DNA of 64,000 nucleotides, taken from contig CAWDSF010000021.1 in assembly GCA_963804885.1 (NCBI GenBank), positions 248,001 through 312,000 of the forward strand. The letters run 5' to 3'. This DNA comes from PALSA-1004 sp963804885. Its GTDB lineage: Bacteria; Pseudomonadota; Gammaproteobacteria; Burkholderiales; SG8-41. The notes under the pieces were generated by a model, which was not told the origin of the DNA, did not search any database, and saw only the letters and a list, made by a program, of their open reading frames with translations. Below, piece after piece: positions 18,156 through 27,745 of this stretch (position 1 is the stretch's first letter; every line of letters begins with the position of its first letter). Both the position numbers and the translations under genes were made by a program.

Positions 18156-20467
18156 CTACGCTTTGGCGGCCTGCATCGCGTGCCACAGTTTCGACGGCGT
18201 CAGCGGCATGTCCAGATGCTTGATGCCCAGCGGCCGCAATGCGTCGATCACCGCACCGACCAGCACCGGCAGTGAAGCCGTGCAGCCCGATTCACCGACA
18301 CCCTTGACGCCAAGCGGACTTATCTTGCTCGGCGTCGGATGCTCTTCGCCGCGCAGCTCGCGCAGCATGCCGGCACGCGGCATGCAGTAGTCCATGAAGC
18401 TCGCGGAGAGCGGCTGTCCGGATTCGCGGTCGTACACGATGTGCTCGCCGAAAACCTGGCCGACGCCCTGCACCACGCCGCCGTGCAACTGGCCTTCGAC
18501 GATCGCGTGGTTGATGACCGCGCCGCAGTCGTCGACCGCGCAGTAACGCACGATTTCCGCCGCGCCGGTCTCCTTGTCCACTTCCACTTCGGCGATATGG
18601 CAGCCGTTCGGAAACGTCGAGCCGAACTTGCCTTCGGCGACGACTTTGACCGGTTTCGACTTGGCGAGATCGGCGAGCGTGACCACCCGTTTCGATTCCG
18701 CCGAGCGGAATTCACCCTTCGCGTAATTTATTTGCGATGGCTCCAGCTTCATTTCGAGCGCCGCCAACGCTTTGCCCTCTTCGATCAGCTTCTGCGCGGC
18801 GAGATAGCTCACGCTGCCGGCGCCGACCGCGCTGCGCGAACCGCCGGTGTGATTGCCCTGCAGCGTAGCTGCCCGGCGCGCATTGCACGATTTTGACCTG
18901 CTCGTGCGGCACGCCCGAGCGCATCGCCGACGACCGCCGCGAAGGTGGTTTCGTGGCCGTGGCCCTGCGCCTTCGATACGGTGTGCACTTCGATTGCACC
19001 ATTCGCATCGAGCCGCAATTCGACTTCGTCCTTGTCCGCGTTGCCGGCGCCGGTGTTCTCGATCACGGTCGAAATGCCGATGCCGCGCAATTTGCCGTTC
19101 GCGGCCGACTGCTCGCGACGCTTGGCGAAACCGTTCCAGTCGCCCAACTTCAGCGCTTTCTTGAGCAGGCCGGGCAAATCGGCAATTTCGTACGTCGAGC
19201 CGGTCGGCGTTTTGTACGGAAATGCGTCGGGCGGAATGAAATTGAGCCGGCGCAATTCCGCGGCGTCCATCTTGAGCTCCATCGCGGCCTGGTTGACGAG
19301 ACGCTCGACGACGTACGCGATGTCTGGACGTCCGGCGCCGCGGTACGAGCCTACCGGCGTGCAATTCGTAAGCGGCGCGCGAAACGTCGCATACAAAGCG
19401 GGGATGCGATAGACGCCCGTCATGCACACGCTCGTGTTGCGGATGTGGCCGACCGAGCCCGGCGACAGGTACGCGCCCATGTCGTTGATCCAGTTGAGCC
19501 GCATGCCGAGAAACTTGCCTTTGCTGTCGAGCGCCAGCTCGCCGTCGATGATGTTGGCGCGGCCGTGCGTGTCGGTCAGGAATGCTTCGACGCGCGTCGA
19601 AACCCACTTGACCGGCTTGCCCAGCGCTTTGGCCGCGATCATCAGCGCGCAATATTCCGGATACGCCACGGTGCGCTGGCCGAAGCCGCCGCCAACGTCG
19701 CGCGCCTCGAATATCAATTTCTCTTCCGGCATTTTCGTGTACGCCGAAATCTGCTTGCGCAGCGTCGTTACGCCCTGCATGACGACGTTGAATCGATAGC
19801 TGTCGTTCGCTGCATCGTAAGCCACGAGACACGCGCGCGGCTCCATCGGGCTCGGCGATACGCGCGTCGATTCGACTTTGAGTTTGGTTATATGGGCGGC
19901 CTGCGCAAACGCGGCCTCCACTTCCTGGGCATTGCCGGTCTCGGCTTCGAACGACAGATTGCCCGGCACGTCGTCGTGCAGTTGCGGCGCGCCCGCGGCG
20001 AGCGCTGCTTCGGGCTGCACGACGCACGGAAGATCGCGGTACTCGATTTCGATGAGTTCGGCCGCGCTCTGGGCCGCGGCAGCGCTGTCGGCGACGACGA
20101 GCGCTATGGCCTCGCCGACGAAGCGCACTTTGCCGTGCGCGAGCACCGGACGCTGCGGCGCGAGTGCTTTCGTCCCGTTGCGGCCGGGAATCGTCAGCGA
20201 ATGCGGCGGCTTCGTGTAACCCGCGGCGACTGCGTCAGCGCCGGTGAACACATGCCGCACGCCCGGCTGCTTGAGTGCCGCCGCCGTATCGAGCGCCTTG
20301 ATTTCGGCATGCGCGTGATCCGAGCGCACGAAATAGCCATACAACTGCCCGGCGGCGTTCCAGTCGGATGCGTACTTGCCTGCGCCTGTGATGAGGCGCT
20401 TGTCTTCGACGCGATTGCCGTGATGCGCGTGCCCTTCGTGCTCGTGATGCTCGTGATGCGTATCCAT
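18156..20467 (-). pseudogene. Xanthine dehydrogenase/CoxL-family molybdopterin-binding subunit, two frameshifts
   Basis: Large subunit of molybdenum hydroxylases; corrected length 769 aa. Seen: RVEDKRLITGAGKY, the Mo-cofactor loop VGGGFGQR, GSYRGAGRPD (xanthine-dehydrogenase-like, not the CO-dehydrogenase loop), GNHTGGSRSAVGAGS and the catalytic Glu in VKGVGESGC. Frames change near 18915 (GGG run) and in 18860-18892, both +1. The N-terminus is unusually His-rich (8 His in residues 4-16). No iron-sulfur or FAD subunit gene is adjacent, so partners must come from elsewhere. AGGGAATTC precedes the ATG. It follows the dioxygenase gene by 50 bp containing tandem repeats. Confidence 0.88.
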
Positions 20468-20478
20468 GAATTCCCTGA

Positions 20479-20521
20479 GTGAACTGCTGAATTGGTGAAC
20501 TGCTGATTGGTGAACTACTAA
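20479..20521. repeat. Three imperfect tandem copies of GTGAACTGCTGA
   Basis: Units start at 20479, 20495 and 20510 (periods 16 and 15). The first two are identical 12-mers; the third is GTGAACTACTAA and runs into the stop of the dioxygenase gene. They fill the short gap between that gene and the molybdopterin subunit, just ahead of its ribosome site, so they lie in the untranslated leader. Confidence 0.8.
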
Positions 20522-21486
20522 CTAAAGCGTGCGGCGCGCGGATGTGGCGGCAGGTTCAATGCGTCGGGCGCCTCGAATGGTTTGTGGCCTTCGACTTGTG
20601 CCGCATACAGCACGCGCCGCTCCGTCGAATCGAAAGAGTCGCGCTTGTGCAGCGTCGCGCGATTGTCCCAGATAACGACGTCACCGACTGCCCACACGTG
20701 CTCGTAGCAAAACCGCGGCTGTGCGGCATGCGCCCACAGTTCGTCGAGCAATGCCTCGGATTCTTCGAGCGACAAACCGTTTACATAGGCGCTGTGGCGG
20801 CGCCCGAGGAACAGGGTATTCGCGCGCGTCTCCGGGTGCGTCGAGATGATCGGATGGCTGGGGCCGGGCGTGTGGCGGATGTCGTCCTTGAGCGATGCGC
20901 CGGGACGCAGCTTCATCGCGGTGTCGACGGTATTGCCCTGCTTGATGGTTTTGCCCGCGATGCGTTTCTTCTGCGCCGCGGTGAGCGCATCGTAGGCGGC
21001 GTAGCAATTCAAAAACATCGTATTGCCGCCTTTTTCGTTCGGCGGAATTTCCTTGGCGACCAGCATGCGCGCGGCGGTCGGCGCTTCCTTGAACGAAAAA
21101 TCCGAATGCCACACGATTTCGCCGTCGCCGAGAATGCCGATCGTCTTGCCGGCCTCTTTCACGTTGGACACCACCGTGACCTCCGGCGGCAGCTTGTAAA
21201 GCTCGTGCGCGGCGCGTTCCGGCAAGTCGCGCTGATGCAGATTCGACGACGATACCGGAATGCCGAAACGCCTGACCAGCCGCACGAGATCTTCGGCGCT
21301 GACGTCCTGGCCGCGAAACACGAGCATCACGTTATCGAGCCACACGTCATGTATGCGCTTGAACGATGCATCGTCGAGTGTATTGATGTCGAAGCCCCGA
21401 ATCTCCGCGCCGAGCGCAGCTTTGCACGGAACTACGTCGAATTGCGCGCCGGGCGCGTTTTTTTGGGCAAGCGAGGTGTCAGCCAT
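20518..21486 (-). CDS. TauD/TfdA-family Fe(II)/2-oxoglutarate dioxygenase
   Basis: 322 aa. The iron triad is intact: His127 and Asp129 in VWHSDF, His280 in NRATLHKRD. The 2-oxoglutarate Arg is in ERRVLYAAQ (about 291). The N-terminal ALGAEIRGFDI block is typical. Relatives hydroxylate taurine, 2,4-D or alkyl sulfates, releasing the side group. Start chosen at ATG 21486 after a GGAGGAACG site. Divergent from receptor gene 6 over 188 bp, and upstream of the molybdopterin hydroxylase, so two oxygen/hydroxyl-inserting enzymes share one transcription unit. Confidence 0.94.
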   Translation of the reverse strand: MADTSLAQKNAPGAQFDVVPCKAALGAEIRGFDINTLDDASFKRIHDVWLDNVMLVFRGQDVSAEDLVRLVRRFGIPVSSSNLHQRDLPERAAHELYKLPPEVTVVSNVKEAGKTIGILGDGEIVWHSDFSFKEAPTAARMLVAKEIPPNEKGGNTMFLNCYAAYDALTAAQKKRIAGKTIKQGNTVDTAMKLRPGASLKDDIRHTPGPSHPIISTHPETRANTLFLGRRHSAYVNGLSLEESEALLDELWAHAAQPRFCYEHVWAVGDVVIWDNRATLHKRDSFDSTERRVLYAAQVEGHKPFEAPDALNLPPHPRAARFS

Positions 21487-21525
21487 GGTCGTTCCTCCGT
21501 CCTCGGATCATCTGTCGTAGTGGGT

Positions 21526-21538
21526 TATACATAGTATA
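21526..21538. promoter_or_regulatory. Short palindrome in divergent dioxygenase/receptor promoter region
   Basis: TATAC-ATA-GTATA, perfect 5-bp arms around a 3-bp spacer, in the only AT-rich patch of the 188-bp divergent gap. The size and symmetry fit a GntR-type operator, but no regulator is encoded nearby. It could equally be part of a -10 region. Confidence 0.3.
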
Positions 21539-21674
21539 TAGCGCCTGAAGCGAGGCCGTAGCAGGGCGCCGCGCGCCGGGGGCCATTTGGCGAGTTGCGC
21601 GCGCTCTGCTAGTCTCTGCCTTCAATTTTTTTCGCCACATTCCGCGCCGCGAAAACAAATCAGCTGGAGTACCG

Positions 21675-22643
21675 ATGCAATCCCGAGTTCGCTTGCCCCT
21701 GGCCGCCGTTGCTGCGGCCGCCTTCCTGTCCGGCGCGGCCGCCGCGCAGCCGTATCCGTCGCGGCCGGTCCGCATCGTCGTCGGCTTCCAGGCCGGTGGC
21801 GGCACCGACATCGCCGCGCGCATCATTGCGCAGAAGCTGACTGATGCGCTGGGCGTCACCTTCATCGTCGACAACCGGCCGGGCGCCGCCGGCAACATCG
21901 GCGCCGACATCGTCGCCAAGTCCAGCGCCGATGGCTACACCATCCTGATGGCGAACTCGACCATCGCCATCCCCAGCTTGTCCGTCAGACTGCCGTTCGA
22001 CGTCAAAAAAGATTTCGCGCCGGTCAGCAACATCACGCTCGGACCCTCGGTACTGCTCGTGAATCCCAGCCTGCCGGTGACGGACGTCAAAGGGCTGGTG
22101 GCGCTCGCCAAGGCCAAGCCCAGGGCATTGATCTACGGCTCCGGCGGCGTCGGCAACGTCACGCACCTGGCGATGGAGCTGCTCATGTCGATGACCGGCA
22201 TCGAGATGACCCACGTACCGTACAAGGGCGCCGCGCCATCGGTCGTCGGCCTGCTCGGCGGCGAAGTGCAGTTGCTGTTTGCCGGCATTCCCGGGGTGCT
22301 GGCGCAGATCAGCGCCGGAAAGGTCCGCGCCCTCGGCGTGTCAATCTCCCAGCGCAGTATCGCGCTGCCTAACGTGCCGACGATAGCCGAGGCGGGATTG
22401 CCCGGCTATTACGCGGCGTCATGGTACGGCCTGATGGTGCCGGCCGGCACGCCGAAAAGCAGTATCGACATACTGGCCAAACAAATCGGCACTATCATGC
22501 GCGTACCCGAGGTCAAGGAAAAAATGCTGGCGCAGGGCTTCGAGCCCGTCGGCGACACGCCAGCGCAATTCGGAAAATTTATCAGCGAAGAAATACTGCG
22601 CTGGGAGCAGGTCGTCGCAAGAGCGGGCATCAAGCCCGAGTAA
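21675..22643 (+). CDS. Bug/TctC-family substrate-binding protein (6)
   Basis: 322 aa. Signal peptide with an Ala-rich core (AAVAAAAFLSGAAAAQ) and mature start PYPSRPVRIVV. Blocks: FQAGGGTDIAAR, FIVDNRPGAAGNIGAD, MTHVPYKGAAPSVVGLLGG, GLPGYYAASWYGL. Divergent from the dioxygenase gene and 20 bp upstream of the enolase-superfamily gene, with which it is surely co-transcribed. The natural guess is that its ligand is the substrate, or a precursor of the substrate, of that racemase/cycloisomerase-type enzyme. Confidence 0.95.
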   Translation: MQSRVRLPLAAVAAAAFLSGAAAAQPYPSRPVRIVVGFQAGGGTDIAARIIAQKLTDALGVTFIVDNRPGAAGNIGADIVAKSSADGYTILMANSTIAIPSLSVRLPFDVKKDFAPVSNITLGPSVLLVNPSLPVTDVKGLVALAKAKPRALIYGSGGVGNVTHLAMELLMSMTGIEMTHVPYKGAAPSVVGLLGGEVQLLFAGIPGVLAQISAGKVRALGVSISQRSIALPNVPTIAEAGLPGYYAASWYGLMVPAGTPKSSIDILAKQIGTIMRVPEVKEKMLAQGFEPVGDTPAQFGKFISEEILRWEQVVARAGIKPE

Positions 22644-22663
22644 GACCATACGAGGAAGACATC

Positions 22664-23833
22664 ATGATCGATCGCATAGAAATTTTTATCACCGCATTGT
22701 CCGAACGCCTGCAGCGCGTCTTCTCGAGCGGCGCCTACGATACCGGCCCCGCGGACAGCATTCTCGGCAAGCACGTGCTCGTAAAGATATATGCAGACGG
22801 CGTCACCGGCATTGCGCAGGTGCGGCCGATCAGCCCCGGCCACTTCGTCGCCGACACCGCGCCGAGCGTGTTCTCAGCAATCAAGGAAGTTTACGGGCCC
22901 GCGCTGCTCGGCAAATCGATTTTCGATTTCGAGTCTAACAACGCGATGTTCGACAACCGGCTCGCCGGCAATCCGGCCGCGCGCTCCGTGCTCGATATCG
23001 CTCTGCACGACGCCGCCGGCAAAGCGCTGAAAACGCCGCTCTACAACCTGCTCGGCGGCTGCTGCCAGCCGCGCATACCACTTGAATGGTCGGTCAGCAT
23101 GGCGGACGACGTCGGCGTCATCATCGCGGAAGCCAGGCGTGCAGTCGACGAATTCGGCATCAAGGTGCTGTGCCTGAAGATGGCGGACCGCCGCGGCTGG
23201 CGCCACGACGTCAGCAATTTTGCGGCCGTGCGCAAAGCGGTCGGCGACGACGTGATGATAGGCATAGACCCCAACACGGGCTGGACGCTCGCCGACGCGC
23301 TCTCGGCGATCGAGGCGATCAAGCCGATGGGGCTCGGCTATATCGAGCAGCCGATCGAGCGGCGCGATCTCGCCGGCATGACGGAAATCCGCCGCGCGGC
23401 GAATGGCGTACCGGTAATGGCGGATGAAGGCGTGTTCACGCTGCAGGACGCGCATGCGCTGGCACAGGCGCGTGCCTGCGACGCGTTTTGCATCAAGCTC
23501 TACAAAATGGGCGGCCTCACCAACGCGAAAAAAATCGCAGCGATTGGCGAGTCCGCGAATATCCGCGTCAACTGCGGCGGGCTCGCGGTGCAGTCGCAGC
23601 TCGACGCCGCCGCCAGCGCGCACTTCTACGCGGCCACGCCTGCTGCGCGCACGATGGGTGCGGCCGAGTTCACGTTCGGCCTGAACTCGACCGCCAAAGA
23701 TCCGCTGTGCCCCGACAGCGATTTCAAGATCAAAGACGGGCACGTCGACGTGCCGCGCGGCCCGGGCCTCGGCGTGACCATCGACGAAGCGCTGCTCAAG
23801 AAAAATACGCTGATGCAGGAAACCGTTCGTTAA
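22664..23833 (+). CDS. Enolase-superfamily enzyme (mandelate racemase/muconate cycloisomerase type)
   Basis: 389 aa. Capping domain, then a TIM barrel with metal ligands in order: Asp in IGIDPNTGW, Glu in YIEQPIER, Asp/Glu in VMADEGVF. The base Lys candidates are in VLCLKMAD and IKLYKMGG, the muconate-cycloisomerase/dipeptide-epimerase pattern rather than the His-Asp dyad of mandelate racemase. The frame is open back to 22421 inside the receptor gene; ATG 22664 with GAGGAA upstream gives the proper N-terminus. It abstracts the alpha proton of a carboxylate; the real substrate is unknown. Confidence 0.92.
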   Translation: MIDRIEIFITALSERLQRVFSSGAYDTGPADSILGKHVLVKIYADGVTGIAQVRPISPGHFVADTAPSVFSAIKEVYGPALLGKSIFDFESNNAMFDNRLAGNPAARSVLDIALHDAAGKALKTPLYNLLGGCCQPRIPLEWSVSMADDVGVIIAEARRAVDEFGIKVLCLKMADRRGWRHDVSNFAAVRKAVGDDVMIGIDPNTGWTLADALSAIEAIKPMGLGYIEQPIERRDLAGMTEIRRAANGVPVMADEGVFTLQDAHALAQARACDAFCIKLYKMGGLTNAKKIAAIGESANIRVNCGGLAVQSQLDAAASAHFYAATPAARTMGAAEFTFGLNSTAKDPLCPDSDFKIKDGHVDVPRGPGLGVTIDEALLKKNTLMQETVR

Positions 23834-23849
23834 GCCTGGAATATCGATA

Positions 23850-23919
23850 GTCATACCCGCGCAGGCGGGTATCCAGACGATTTGAATTTTTCCTGGTTTC
23901 CCGCGTGCGCGGGAACGAC
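23850..23919. repeat. REP-like palindromic element, family A, copy 1
   Basis: Left arm 23850-23876 (GTCATACCCGCG, CAGGCGGGTATCCAG) and right arm from 23892 (CCTGG, CCCGCG, TGCGCGGGAACGAC) form an inverted pair in which each arm is itself a small hairpin. Other copies are at 27671, 31312 and 46801. Confidence 0.85.
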
Positions 23920-23961
23920 GTAAAGAAGTTTCAAAAGTCGCTGCCAGTGGGAGGAACGCAA

Positions 23962-24960
23962 ATGTTTTCCGTCAGAGCCGCCTTGCACGCTTACGGCGCG
24001 GTTGTTGTGTTCGCAGCGGTTTTGCCGGCGCCGGACGCCCTGGCGCAGCCGACAGGAGAATCCTATCCCGCCAAGACCATCCGCTTCATCTGCCCGTTTC
24101 CGCCGGGCGGCGCCAACGATCTTCTCGCGCGCCTGTTCGCGCAGAAAATGGCGGACACGCTGGGGCAGCAGGTGTTCGTCGAAAATCGCGGCGGCGCGGG
24201 TGGGATCATAGGCGCCGAGGCCGGAGCCCGCGCGCCGGCCGACGGCTACACGATCACGATGGCGAACCTAAGCATGCTCGCGATCAATCCGTTTCTCTAC
24301 GCCAAGCTGCCGTACGACGTCGTGCGCGATTTCGCGGCGGTGATCGAGCTCGCGCAAAGCGTCAATCTGCTGCTCGTGCATCCATCCGTGCCCGCGACCA
24401 CATTGAAGGAACTGATCGATCTCGCCAAGGCCAAGCCGGGCGGCTACAACTACGCGACGCCGGGCATCGGCACGCCGGCCCATCTCGCGACCGAGCTGAT
24501 GGCCTCGATGGCGGGCATCAAGCTTGTGCATGTTCCTTACAAAGGGTCGGGCGCGGCCATTCCCGCGGTGATCGCGGGCGAATCGCAGATTTTCATCGAG
24601 CCGGTCGCGACTTCCATCGCGCATGCGCGCGCGGGGAGAATGCGAGCGCTCGCCGTTACGTCGGCGCAACGCGCGGCGGTCACGCCCGAGTTGCCGACTA
24701 TGGTGGAAGCGGGCTTGGCCGGCTACGAATTCACTTCGTGGTACGGCGTCATTGCGCCTGCGGCGACGCCGCGCGCCGTCGTCATGCGGCTGAACGAAAC
24801 GATCAACCGCATACTCAATCAGGCGGACATGAAGGAGAACCTGACCTCGCAGGCGATGCTTACAATCGGCGGGCCGCCCGAAGCGTTCGCCGCGAAAATA
24901 AAAACCGAAATGGCGCGTTGGGGCAAGGTCGTAAAGGATACCGGCGCGAAGGCCGACTAA
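23962..24960 (+). CDS. Bug/TctC-family substrate-binding protein (7)
   Basis: 332 aa from the ATG at 23962, which follows GGGAGGAACGCAA; the frame extends upstream to 23905 but lacks a ribosome site there. Signal peptide ends at DALAQ. Blocks: FPPGGANDLLARLFAQ, FVENRGGAGGIIGAE (Glu-Asn in place of Asp-Asn), VHVPYKGSGAAIPAVIAGE and GLAGYEFTSWYGV. A family A repeat separates it from the enolase-superfamily gene, and its stop lies 4 bp from the convergent aconitase stop. It could still read through from the 21675 promoter. Confidence 0.94.
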   Translation: MFSVRAALHAYGAVVVFAAVLPAPDALAQPTGESYPAKTIRFICPFPPGGANDLLARLFAQKMADTLGQQVFVENRGGAGGIIGAEAGARAPADGYTITMANLSMLAINPFLYAKLPYDVVRDFAAVIELAQSVNLLLVHPSVPATTLKELIDLAKAKPGGYNYATPGIGTPAHLATELMASMAGIKLVHVPYKGSGAAIPAVIAGESQIFIEPVATSIAHARAGRMRALAVTSAQRAAVTPELPTMVEAGLAGYEFTSWYGVIAPAATPRAVVMRLNETINRILNQADMKENLTSQAMLTIGGPPEAFAAKIKTEMARWGKVVKDTGAKAD

Positions 24961-24964
24961 GCTT

Positions 24965-27635
24965 TTAAGCCGTCAGGCCCGCGAGCACGTACGGCAGGAT
25001 GCCGCCGTTGCGCACGTAATCGATTTCCGCCGGCGTATCGAGCCGCAAGGTCAACGCGACGCGTTCCTCTTTCCCGTCCGGCCGCTTTATTGCGAGCGTA
25101 ATCGACTGCCGCGGTTTCGCCTGATCACTCAAACCCGTCAGGTCGAACACTTCTTCGCCCGTGAGGCCCAGCGAGGACGCGGTCACGCCCGGCGGCAACT
25201 GGCAAGGCAGCACGCCCATGCCAACGAGATTGCTGCGATGAATGCGCTCGAAGCTCGCGGCGACAACCGCGCGCACGCCGAGCAGGCGCGTACCCTTCGC
25301 GGCCCAGTCGCGCGCGCTGCCGGTGCCGTATTCTTCGCCGGCGATCACGATCAGCGGCACGCGTTCGGTTTCGTACAGCATCGCGGCGTCGTAGATCGTC
25401 ATCTGCTTGCCGTCGGGCTGATGCTTCGTGTAACCGCCCTCGACGCCGGGCACCATCTGGTTGCGCAAGCGCTGATTGGCAAATGCGCCGCGCACCATGA
25501 CTTCGTGGTTCATGCGGCGAGCACCGTAGTTGTTGAAATCGACCGGCTTGACCCCGAGGCTTTGCAGGTACAGTCCGGCGGTCGAGCTCGCCTTGATGCT
25601 GCTGATCGGGCTGATGTGATCGGTCGTGATCGAATTGCCGAGGATCGCGAGCGCGCGCGCACCGCGAAATTCGCGCAGGCCCGATTCGGTATAACGCTCG
25701 TCGAGAAACGGCGGCGCCTTGATATAAGTGGACGCGCCGCTCCACGCGTACGTCTCGCCGCTGCTCTTCGGAATGGCTTTCCACTGCGGATGCGCGGCTT
25801 CGAAGTCCATGCCGTAGATCTTGCGGTAATACGCCGGCTTGACCGCGGCATTCAGCGCCGCCGCCAGTTCATCCTGCGTCGGCCACAGGTCCTTGAGGAA
25901 TACCGGCTTGCCGGAGGGATCGGTGCCGAGCGGCTCGTTCGCGAGATCGATGTCGACTCTGCCCGCCAGCGCAAACGCAACGACGAGCGGCGGACTCGCG
26001 AGAAACGCCGCGCGCACGGACGGGTGTATGCGCGCCTCGAAGTTGCGATTGCCCGACAACACGGCGCAGGCAACCACGTCGTTGTCGTTGATCGATTTTT
26101 CGAGACCGGCGTCGATGGGGCCCGACGCGCCGAAACACGTCGTGCAACTGTAGCCGGCCAGCATGAAACCGAGTTGATCGAGATAACGCTGCAAGTCGGC
26201 CGCAACGAGATATTCGCTGACGACGCGCGAGCCGGGCGCCAATGACATCTTGACCCATGGCTTGGCACTCGAGTCCGCGCTCGACCGCTTTCTTCGCGAC
26301 CATGCCGGCCGCCAGCATCACGCCCGGATTCGATGTGTTCGTGCATGACGTAATCGCGGCGATCACGACCGCGCCATCGCGCGGCGCCTTCTCCGATCGA
26401 CACTTTCGCGGCTGTTTTCCCGTAGCCGCCGTCGGCGGTCGGCTGCTTCAGCAGCATATCGAACTGCGACTTGAGTTCGGCAGCGCGATGCGATCCTGCG
26501 GACGCTTCGGCCCCGCGACGTTCGGGGTGATCGAGCCAAGATCGAGCGTCAACACATCCGAATATTCGATTTCGTCCGCGTTTGCCGGTCCGAACAAGCC
26601 CTGGGCTTTGTAATACGCTTCAGTCGCGGCGATCTGCTCCTCCGGGCGCCCCGTCTGCCGCAGATAGTTCAGCGTCTGCGCGTCGATCGGGAAAAATCCC
26701 ACGGTCGCGCCGTATTCGGGCGCCATGTTGGCGATCGTCGCGCGATCCGGCACCGTGAGCTTTGCAATGCCCGCGCCGAAAAATTCCACGAACTTGCCGA
26801 CCACTTTCGCTTTGCGCAGCATTTCCGTCACGTGCAGCACCATGTCGGTCGAGGTGACGCCCGCGCGCAGTTCGCCGGTCACGTTCACGCCGATTACGTC
26901 GGGCGTCAGCATGTAGACGGGCTGGCCCAGCACCGCAGCCTGCGCCTCGATGCCGCCGACGCCCCACCCGACGGTGCCCAGCCCGGCGATCATGCAAGTG
27001 TGGGAATCGGTGCCGACCAGCGTATCCGGATAATACGTGCCGTCTTTCGACAGCAACCCCGGCGCGAAGAATTCGAGATTGATCTGGTGCAGGATGCCGA
27101 AGCCCGGCGGCACCAGCCGGATGCCGTCGTACGCCTGCGTCGCCCATTTCACGAAACTGAAGCGCTCGAAGTTGCGCTCGATCTCGAGCTGCATGTTTTT
27201 CTCGAGTGCGTCGGGAGTGCCGTGATAGTCGACGGTCAGCGTGTGATCGAGCGTCATGTCGAGCGGCACCTTCGGCTGCACGAGCCCCGGCGCGCGGCCC
27301 GCGCGCTGCATCGCGTCGCGCAGGGCGGTCAGATCGCCGAGCAGCGGTATGCCCGCCGCGCAGTTCAACACGACGCGTCCGACGATGAATGGAATCTCGT
27401 TCTCGCGTTGGCCATTCGGTTGCCAGCTTGCGAGCTCGCGCACGTTTTCTTCCTGCACGACGCGGCCGTCGCAGTTTCTGAGCAATGATTCGAGCACGAC
27501 GCGGATCGAGATCGGCAGGCGCGAGAGCTTGGCACCGAGTTCTTTTTCCAGCGCGGGCAGCGAGCAGATGGTGCCTTTGCGGCCGTGGCCGAGATCGATT
27601 TCGCGTTTGCAGGTGTTTGTGATGGGTGATTGCAT
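24965..27635 (-). pseudogene. acnA: Aconitate hydratase A, three frameshifts
   Basis: Iron-sulfur enzyme isomerising citrate to isocitrate; corrected length 889 aa, exactly AcnA size. Seen: LVGTDSHTCMIAGLG, iron-sulfur ligands in SCTNTSNPGVM and CTTCFGASGPI, and the swivel domain with EEYGTGSARDWAAKG. Breaks: near 26478 (one base missing, TTCGGCAG), 26371-26388 (one extra) and near 26264 (one extra). All flanking sequence is well conserved, which favours assembly error over long decay. It is last in the leftward run after a receptor and a PrpD gene; a family A repeat lies between it and the receptor gene. Confidence 0.92.
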
Positions 27636-27670
27636 AAATTTCGATTCAAGATTCGAACAAAGTTGAATAC

Positions 27671-27738
27671 GTTATTCCGGCGAAAGCCGAAATCCAGGAC
27701 ATTTAGATCGCCTGGATACCGGCGTGCGCCGGTATGAC
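27671..27738. repeat. REP-like palindromic element, family A, copy 2
   Basis: Left arm GTTATTCCGGCGAAAGCCGA plus AATCCAGG, right arm CCTGGATACCGGCG plus TGCGCCGGTATGAC; the inverted pair is separated by 12 bp. It fills the gap between receptor 8 and the aconitase gene. Confidence 0.85.
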
Positions 27739-27745
27739 GAGCTTT

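Noticed and set aside
18893..20482. 529-codon rightward open frame
   Set aside because: Mirror of the molybdopterin hydroxylase gene, which has clear motifs on the other strand.
20479..20521. CRISPR-like short repeats
   Set aside because: Units are 12 bp with 3-4 bp between them and only three copies; no spacers or cas genes.
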